DNA of 5,126 bases from Planctomycetes bacterium UBA1662 (lineage in GTDB: Bacteria > Planctomycetota > UBA8108), in the NCBI GenBank assembly GCA_002320775.1, contig DCKY01000008.1, forward strand, positions 1 through 5,126. Reading direction: 5' to 3'. The first letter of the stretch is position 1. The number at the start of each line of letters is the position of its first letter. Position numbers and translations under genes: made by a program. The notes beneath the pieces are model-generated. The model was not told the DNA's origin. It made no database searches and saw only the letters and a list, made by a program, of their open reading frames with translations. Shown here one piece after another: positions 1-5,126 of this stretch.

Positions 1-1
1 C

Positions 2-826
2 ATCGAGTCGATCTACTTCGACAATATGTCATGGTACGGAACGGGGCATGTCGCCCCTTCGATGAGAAACCCGCGGAAGATCTACGACCGATTGTTCGGT
101 ACGCAAGCCAACGCACGCTCCCGCGACATCACCGACCTCGCGCTTGGAAGCGCCCGCCAGCTTCAGAAACGCCTGGGCACCGCTGACCGGAGAAAATTCG
201 ACGAGTACTTCGAGGCTGTTCGAACGATCGAAACGCGAATGGATCGAATCGACCAGATGAAGTCCGAGCTGGCCGCTAACAATATCAAGCGTCCGGCCGA
301 ACATTTGCCTCGCAATGAATACATCCACCTGATGGGCGACCTGATGGTGACCGCCTTGCAGAGCGGCCTGACCAACGTCGGCAGCCTGATGGTAGGACCC
401 GAACGTTGGACAACCGCCACAAACTGGGAGGGCATCCTCGACAAGCCCTATAGCCATCATGCCATGACCCACGCCATCCAGCATCACATGGAACACCTGC
501 TCAAGCTGGACCGCTTCCACGTCTCGGCCTTCGCGCGGCTGCTCGAGCGCATGGACAACATCGAGGAAGCCAACGGCACCAGCCTGCTGGACAACACGAT
601 CTTCACTCTTGGCGCCGGCATGGGAGATGGAACCACCCACCAGTACAACGACCTGCCCCTGGTCGTCGCGGGCGGAGGTAGCGGAGCACTGAAGCTCGGC
701 CGGCATGTCCACTGCAAACGCGGCACTCCGCTTGCCAACCTCTGGCTTACCCAGCTGCAGGCCCTGGGTATCGAACGGAAAAAGTACGCCGACAGCACGG
801 CAACAGTGTCCGAAATACTGGCCTGA
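2..826 (+). CDS. DUF1552 family protein, 5'-truncated by the window edge
   Basis: Exported protein of unknown function in the DUF1552 family, found mainly in planctomycetes and relatives. The frame is open from base 2, giving 274 visible residues before the TGA at 824-826. The ATG at 26 is not taken as the start: the preceding residues IESIYFDN belong to the same fold, and the following text aligns with gene 968-2230 from about its residue 149. Roughly 140 N-terminal residues, including any Tat signal, should therefore lie upstream. Family landmarks are the NPRKIYDRLFG segment, the LGTADRRKFDEYFEAVR helix, an SHH motif (452-460) within a His-rich stretch, GAGMGDGTTH, NDLPLVVAGGG, and a C-terminal PLANLWLTQLQALGI segment. 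It differs from its paralogue in having Tyr before SHH with no His three residues earlier, and Ala rather than Cys in the GxGM motif. The family call is firm; the biochemical role is unknown. Confidence 0.9.
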   Translation: MESIYFDNMSWYGTGHVAPSMRNPRKIYDRLFGTQANARSRDITDLALGSARQLQKRLGTADRRKFDEYFEAVRTIETRMDRIDQMKSELAANNIKRPAEHLPRNEYIHLMGDLMVTALQSGLTNVGSLMVGPERWTTATNWEGILDKPYSHHAMTHAIQHHMEHLLKLDRFHVSAFARLLERMDNIEEANGTSLLDNTIFTLGAGMGDGTTHQYNDLPLVVAGGGSGALKLGRHVHCKRGTPLANLWLTQLQALGIERKKYADSTATVSEILA

Positions 827-920
827 GCGGTTTTTTCCACACACCGTCAAAACGCTGGGGAAATCTGGTCAAATCACCCCGTAAGAGTAAAAAAAACAAA
901 TAACCTGCCTGAACCCGTCC

Positions 921-926
921 TATAAT
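921..926 (+). promoter_or_regulatory. Putative -10 box (TATAAT) for the second DUF1552 gene
   Basis: A perfect TATAAT lies in the 141-base gap, 42 bases before the ATG at 968, so a transcript would start near 933 with a leader of about 35 bases. The hexamer at the expected -35 position (898-903, AAATAA) does not resemble TTGACA. An eight-A run (889-896) sits just upstream, where an A-rich element can help a promoter lacking a -35 box. Gap and placement support a promoter, but this is inferred from sequence only. Confidence 0.4.
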
Positions 927-951
927 GGCTGCAGACCAAGTCACCCGAGGC

Positions 952-958
952 GGAGGAG
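952..958 (+). promoter_or_regulatory. Shine-Dalgarno for the complete DUF1552 gene
   Basis: GGAGGAG is a strong match to the anti-Shine-Dalgarno sequence, with about 9-11 bases to the ATG at 968. It fixes this start, which also places the twin-arginine motif at residues 6-12, where a Tat signal should be. Confidence 0.7.
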
Positions 959-967
959 ACACCGAAT

Positions 968-2230
968 ATGAGCAAAGCCATCAATCGACGCCACTTCCTG
1001 CGCGGTGCGGGTGTCGCGATCGCCCTGCCGATGCTCGAGGCGATGGGACCTTCACTCAAGGCTGCCGCGATCAACAGGAAACCCGTCAAGCGGGTGGTCT
1101 GCATCTCGAATAACTACGGCATCTACAAGAAGGCCTTCTTTCCGAAAGAAGCCGGCTCCAACTACGAGATGCCGGACACCCTCAAGCCCCTGGCGAAACA
1201 CCGCAAGGACTTTACAGTCTTCTCTCACCTCGACCACGGCATTCCCGGCGGGCACGCCTGCGTGCCGACCTTCCTCAACGGCGTGAGACCCTATCTTGCG
1301 GCGAACTATCCGGAAGGAAACATCAGCCTGGACCAGAAGGCGGCTGAGCATGTCGGAGCCGCGACGCGCTACCCGTCGATGGTTCTCAAGGTCAACGAGT
1401 CAAACCTTGTCAGCTTTACCCGTACCGGCGTACAGGTACCGGCGGTCGACCTGCGACAGACCTACCGGGCCCTGTTTCTGGATGAAGGTCCGCAGGCAAA
1501 GGCCCGGATGACCCAGACGCTGCAACGCCACACCAGCATCCTGGATGTGGTACTCGGAGAAGCGAAATCACTGAACCGGCACCTCGGCCGCCAGGACCAG
1601 AGAAAATTCGGGGAGTACCTCGATTCGGTCCGGTCCCTGGAAAAAAAAATTGTCCAGCAGCGTCCCTGGATCGATCGCCCGAAACCAAAAACCGAGCTCC
1701 CGGAACCCAAGCCCGGCCAGGGAACTGTCGCCGACCTCAAGGCGATGATTGAGTTGATCGCCCTGGCGATCCAGACCGACTCAACCCGGGCCATCACCCT
1801 GACCAGTGGATTCCGCAGCGGGGACCTCGGGCTCAGTGGCGGCTACCACGGCTTCTCCCATCACGGAGAGCGCGAAAAAGAGGTCGCCGCCCTGAAGCTG
1901 ATCGAACGCAACCAGATCGCCCAGACCACCCACCTTGTCGAGCTGCTCAAGAACCAGGAAGATCCTATCAACGGCGGCACGCTCTTCGATCACACCATGA
2001 TCCTCTTCGGCTGCGGCATGGCCACCGGCCAGCACTCGACCAGGGACCTCCCGCTCCTGCTTGCAGGTGGAGGTTTCAGGCATGGCGAACACAAGGTCTA
2101 CCCGGATGAAAAGGGCAAACGTGTACCGGCAGCCAACCTGCTCTTGTCGATGCTGCAGAACTTCGGCCTGGAGATCGACCGCTTCGGCACCAGCACTGGC
2201 ACCCTCACCGGGCTCGAGACGAAGGCATGA
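968..2230 (+). CDS. DUF1552 family protein with Tat signal peptide, complete
   Basis: Complete 420-residue DUF1552 protein, within the usual size range of the family; function unknown. The N-terminus is a clear Tat signal: twin arginine motif NRRHFLR (residues 6-12), a hydrophobic stretch to about residue 27, and Ala-rich residues 32-34 as a likely cleavage area. It is therefore probably exported already folded. Family landmarks are LGRQDQRKFGEYLDSVRSLE in the middle, YHGFSHH (His294, Ser297-His298-His299), GCGM (348-351) with His356, DLPLLLAGGG (360-369), and a C-terminal segment ending FGTSTGTLTG. A Pro/Lys-rich link near residues 232-250 separates the central helix from the C-terminal half. 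The start is set by GGAGGAG at 952 and by the Tat motif. Its stop overlaps the ATG of the following cytochrome c gene (ATGA), implying one mRNA and coupled translation. It is a distant paralogue of the truncated gene before it. Distant similarity of the family to alkaline phosphatase/sulfatase-like folds has been considered, but no catalytic residue can be assigned here. Confidence 0.93.
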   Translation: MSKAINRRHFLRGAGVAIALPMLEAMGPSLKAAAINRKPVKRVVCISNNYGIYKKAFFPKEAGSNYEMPDTLKPLAKHRKDFTVFSHLDHGIPGGHACVPTFLNGVRPYLAANYPEGNISLDQKAAEHVGAATRYPSMVLKVNESNLVSFTRTGVQVPAVDLRQTYRALFLDEGPQAKARMTQTLQRHTSILDVVLGEAKSLNRHLGRQDQRKFGEYLDSVRSLEKKIVQQRPWIDRPKPKTELPEPKPGQGTVADLKAMIELIALAIQTDSTRAITLTSGFRSGDLGLSGGYHGFSHHGEREKEVAALKLIERNQIAQTTHLVELLKNQEDPINGGTLFDHTMILFGCGMATGQHSTRDLPLLLAGGGFRHGEHKVYPDEKGKRVPAANLLLSMLQNFGLEIDRFGTSTGTLTGLETKA

Positions 2231-5126
2231 TTTCGATGCGTCGCATCGCCCTGTGGATCGCCGTCATCGTTTCTCTTCCGCTGACCACGGCAGAGGCCGA
2301 CGATTCCCTGAAGGGACTGAAGCCCTTCCTGCAGAAGTATTGCATCTCCTGCCACGGACCTGAAAAACAGAAGAACGACCGGCGCTTCGACACGATTGCT
2401 ACCGACCTCACAAACCGCGAGGTACTCGAGGCCTGGCAGGAAATGCTCGACCAGGTCAACCTCGGAGAGATGCCTCCGAAAAAGAAGACCCAGCCGGGCC
2501 TGGAGGAACGAAAGAAATTCGTTGAGGCTCTTACCGGCAGCCTCGATAGCGCCTACGCCCGGCTGCGCAGCACCGGGGCGCAGACCGTCATCCGCCGACT
2601 GAACCGCATCGAGCTGAGAAATACACTCAGGGATCTCCTCTACCTCGATGGCGCCGCGTTCCGACCCGGCGCGGTAGCGAAGCTCGTCGACAACAACGGC
2701 AACGGCCGGGTTGAACGCAAGGGCAACGATCCCGTACGGGCTTTTCCCGAAGACGAAAAGGAGCACGGCTTCGCCAATATCGGCAACCGGCTGGTCATGT
2801 CTGACTTCCTCCTGAAGCTGATGCTGGCCGCCGCGGAGGAGGTCCTGCCAATCGCTACGCACACCGAAAAAAGACCCACGGTAGAGACACGCAGGCTCTC
2901 AGGGCACCTCGTAAAGGGAAAACAGTACGGGCAGCTGACTCTTGAAACGGTCTCCCGCGAGCTGAACCCCGACTTCGACATGATCTCCATGCGCTACCAG
3001 CGCTTCGGCAGGCTCTCACCCACTGAGCTTCGGGGCGGAGTCCGCACCTCGGCACGCTACCGCATCACGGTTGAGGCCTCAGGCCACAACCAGCGACATC
3101 CCTGGGGTGAGCTCATCAAGACCGACCAGGACCAGCCCTTCATGCTGAGCCTCAACATGGCCGACACCGCCAATGGCGGAATCTCGGGGCCGACCTCCAC
3201 CAACCTCGCCCTGTGGTCGCTTCCAGGAGATGGAAAAAAACGAACCTTCAGCTTCGAGACCTGGCTCGATGACACCTGGACCCCCTGGCTCGGGTGGGAA
3301 AACGGCTTCTACGACCGGGGTTTCCGGGCTGAGCGCCTGGTCGAAAAGTACCTTCCCCAGGCCTGGCGTCCGCAGCCGGACCGTAAGAAAGTGGATAAGA
3401 AGATCTTCGACGCCTGGCCCATCGAGATGGCGAAGGCTCTGCTCGAAGCCGGATACAAGGGACCCCACATTCGAGTCTACAGCCTGACGGTGGAGCCTCT
3501 CATCGATGCCTGGCCACCGAAGAGCCACACGGCCCTCTACGGAACCGGGCCGGTAGAGGAGGCTGATGTGGAAAAACTGCTGCTCAACTTCGCCACGCGC
3601 GCCTTCAGAAAACCAGTCAAGGCCGCCGAGGTGGCCCCCTACGCGGCGCTTGTCAGGAGCCTCATGGTTGAGGCGAAGAAATCCTCGCCGGCGGCGATCA
3701 AGGAGCTGAGCTACAAGGCCTATAAGGGAAAGTGGAGCAAGCTGCCCCAATTTTCCACACTCGAGCCCTTCTCCGAGGGAGTCCTGGCGGATGGGCTGCT
3801 CGACATCCGGCCCGCAAAAATGAGAGAGCACTACGGCATGGTGTTCGAGGGGAGGATCGAGGCCCCCAAAAACGGCAAATACAGGTTTGAGCTCGCCTCA
3901 GATGACGGAGCGCGCCTCCTCATTAATGGAAAGAGGGTGATCAACCACGATGGGCTGCACGGCGCCTCGACAAAGAAGGGGGGACTGGAACTCACGGCGG
4001 GCCCCCATGCCATACGGCTGGAGTATTTCGCCTACGGACAACCCAACAGCCTGCGAGCATCCTGGAGCGGACCGGGTTTCTCCGATGCCCCCCTCTCCAT
4101 CCAGACCAAGGCGCCGAAACAGCTGGCCGCGTCCAACACCCGGGCCGCCCGGGCGTTCAGGGCGCTGCAGGCCGGCTACACCGCTATCCTCTGTTCACCA
4201 CGTTTTCTCTACATCCAGGAGAAGGGCCCGGAGCTCGACAGCTACGAGCTCGCCTCCCGCCTCAGCTATTTCCTCTGGTCCTCGATGCCGGATGAAAAAC
4301 TGCTGAAGCTGGCCGCCGAAGGCAGGCTGACCGATCCGACTGTAAGACAACGGGAAGTCGAGCGCCTGCTGGAAGATCCCCGGGCCGAGGCCTTCACCCG
4401 CAACTTCACCGTAGCCTGGCTGCGCCTCGACAAGCTCGGCAAGATGCCCCCTGAAAAGAGCGGCCCCTTCCGTTTCTACCACGACCGAAAGATGGAGCCG
4501 ATGATGGTCTCCCAGACCACGGCCTTTTTTGCCGACATGGTCAGGAGAAACGAAAAGATCAGGTCCTTGATCGATTCCGACTATACCTATATGAACGAGA
4601 CCATCGCCAATTGGATCTACAACCGCAAGGATGTCTACGGAGAACGCTACCGCAAGGTCGCCCTGAATGATCCACGCCGTGGAGGAATCTTCACCCAGCC
4701 CAGTGTCATGACCGCCACCGCCAACGGAGTCGACACCTCACCGGTCGTGCGCGGAGTCTACGTCCTCGAAAACATCCTCGGCACCCCGCCTTCGCCTCCG
4801 CCACCGGATGTCGAGCCGCTGGCCCCTGATCTGCGTGGAGCAAAAACAATCCGCCAGCAGCTCGAACTGCACCGCAACTCGGAAGCCTGCAGCGGCTGCC
4901 ACAACAAGATCGACCCCATGGGCTTCGCGATGGAAAACTTTGACCCGGTCGGCCGCTGGCGCGACATCTACCCCGCCAGGACCCACCAGCCAAGAATCAA
5001 GATCGACCCCTCCAGCACCCTGGTTACCGGCAAGAAACTCGACGACATTGTCGCCTTCAAGAAAATGCTCCTCAGCCGTGAGCACGATGTAACCCGCTGC
5101 CTCACCGAGAAGCTCCTGACCTACTC
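2227..5126 (+). CDS. Planctomycete-type cytochrome c protein (DUF1587/1595/1592/1588/1585) with PA14 domain, 3'-truncated
   Basis: Large exported heme-protein candidate. The frame is open for 966 codons with no stop before the window ends. Residues 1-24 form a Sec signal peptide (MRR, hydrophobic core, AEA cut before Asp25). Domains in order: PSCyt1-like cytochrome c with CISCH (39-43) and possible distal ligand Met82 in GEMPP; DUF1587 (about 120-210, RRLNRIELRNTLRDLL), carrying an inserted Asp/Asn/Gly loop (155-168); a beta-rich, possibly carbohydrate-binding-like region (about 270-425) ending in a WPP motif; DUF1595, split around a PA14 domain (about 497-620, SDDGARLLING at 558-568); DUF1592 (about 672-800); DUF1588 with a second CxxCH, CSGCH (888-892), followed by IDPMGFAMENFDPVGRWR; and the beginning of DUF1585 (TRCLTEKLLTY). 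Probably only some 60-80 residues are missing. The ATG at 2227 overlaps the previous stop. The ATG at 2236 (Met4) is an alternative, with GAAGG (2221-2225) ten bases ahead. Electron transfer or oxidation outside the cytoplasm is inferred; the substrate is unknown. Confidence 0.93.
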   Translation, partial: MISMRRIALWIAVIVSLPLTTAEADDSLKGLKPFLQKYCISCHGPEKQKNDRRFDTIATDLTNREVLEAWQEMLDQVNLGEMPPKKKTQPGLEERKKFVEALTGSLDSAYARLRSTGAQTVIRRLNRIELRNTLRDLLYLDGAAFRPGAVAKLVDNNGNGRVERKGNDPVRAFPEDEKEHGFANIGNRLVMSDFLLKLMLAAAEEVLPIATHTEKRPTVETRRLSGHLVKGKQYGQLTLETVSRELNPDFDMISMRYQRFGRLSPTELRGGVRTSARYRITVEASGHNQRHPWGELIKTDQDQPFMLSLNMADTANGGISGPTSTNLALWSLPGDGKKRTFSFETWLDDTWTPWLGWENGFYDRGFRAERLVEKYLPQAWRPQPDRKKVDKKIFDAWPIEMAKALLEAGYKGPHIRVYSLTVEPLIDAWPPKSHTALYGTGPVEEADVEKLLLNFATRAFRKPVKAAEVAPYAALVRSLMVEAKKSSPAAIKELSYKAYKGKWSKLPQFSTLEPFSEGVLADGLLDIRPAKMREHYGMVFEGRIEAPKNGKYRFELASDDGARLLINGKRVINHDGLHGASTKKGGLELTAGPHAIRLEYFAYGQPNSLRASWSGPGFSDAPLSIQTKAPKQLAASNTRAARAFRALQAGYTAILCSPRFLYIQEKGPELDSYELASRLSYFLWSSMPDEKLLKLAAEGRLTDPTVRQREVERLLEDPRAEAFTRNFTVAWLRLDKLGKMPPEKSGPFRFYHDRKMEPMMVSQTTAFFADMVRRNEKIRSLIDSDYTYMNETIANWIYNRKDVYGERYRKVALNDPRRGGIFTQPSVMTATANGVDTSPVVRGVYVLENILGTPPSPPPPDVEPLAPDLRGAKTIRQQLELHRNSEACSGCHNKIDPMGFAMENFDPVGRWRDIYPARTHQPRIKIDPSSTLVTGKKLDDIVAFKKMLLSREHDVTRCLTEKLLTY
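2234..2248. repeat. 15-base perfect palindrome at the gene junction
   Basis: CGATGCG, one T, then CGCATCG: seven-base inverted arms lying 7 to 21 bases after the ATG at 2227 and covering the alternative ATG at 2236. In RNA it could form a five-pair stem with a five-base loop. It is inside coding sequence (residues 3-8), so it may be chance. Confidence 0.4.

Noticed and set aside
26..28. ATG at 26 as the true start of gene 1
   Set aside because: The frame is open back to base 2, and the paralogue aligns with about 140 further residues upstream; no Shine-Dalgarno is seen before it.
809..836. Possible rho-independent terminator: T-run 831-836 just after the stop of gene 1
   Set aside because: The bases before the T-run give only a three-pair stem (CCG/CGG) with a long loop; no stable hairpin is visible.
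29..850. Long minus-strand open frame of 273 codons opposite gene 1
   Set aside because: It mirrors the codon pattern of a clear DUF1552 gene in high-G+C DNA, has no recognisable domain, and its sequence looks like low-complexity antisense translation.
857..880. GGGG ... CCCC inverted match in the gap
   Set aside because: Only four pairs around a 16-base loop and no T-run follows; likely chance.
1422..1444. Direct repeat GTACCGGCG (1422-1430 and 1436-1444)
   Set aside because: Two short copies within coding sequence, explained by codon choice; no third copy and no target-site or array structure.
3079..3831. Minus-strand open frame of 250 codons, and another at 2098-2862, opposite the cytochrome gene
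   Set aside because: Both lie antisense to a frame with continuous family matches (DUF1587, WPP motif, DUF1595) and show no motif of their own.

Overview
The window holds three genes in a row on the + strand, about 60% G+C by eye. They belong to two protein families that are hugely expanded in Planctomycetota and also common in Verrucomicrobiota and some Myxococcota. The pairing of DUF1552 proteins with a planctomycete-type cytochrome c (DUF1587/1595/1592/1588/1585 modules) points to a PVC-superphylum bacterium, most likely a planctomycete. The sequence alone does not give a genus.

Layout: (1) 2-826 is the C-terminal two thirds of a DUF1552 protein, whose start lies upstream of the window. 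(2) 827-967 is a 141-base gap with an A-tract, a perfect TATAAT and a strong Shine-Dalgarno, so a new transcription unit probably starts here. (3) 968-2230 is a complete 420-residue DUF1552 protein with a Tat signal peptide, a distant paralogue of gene 1. (4) From 2227 to the window end runs the largest gene. It starts on an ATGA overlap with gene 3 and stays open for 966 codons without a stop. It encodes a Sec-exported multidomain cytochrome c-like protein with two CxxCH motifs and a PA14 domain lodged inside its DUF1595 module.

Working together: genes 3 and 4 look translationally coupled and are both exported, one probably folded through Tat and the other unfolded through Sec, as heme attachment outside the cytoplasm requires. 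A joint extracytoplasmic role is a reasonable inference, perhaps redox chemistry or carbohydrate handling given the PA14 and jelly-roll-like parts. No member that I know of has an established reaction, so no substrate is assigned. There is no mobile element, CRISPR array, tRNA or rRNA. Both ends of the window cut through genes. No stretch longer than 300 bases lacks a gene.
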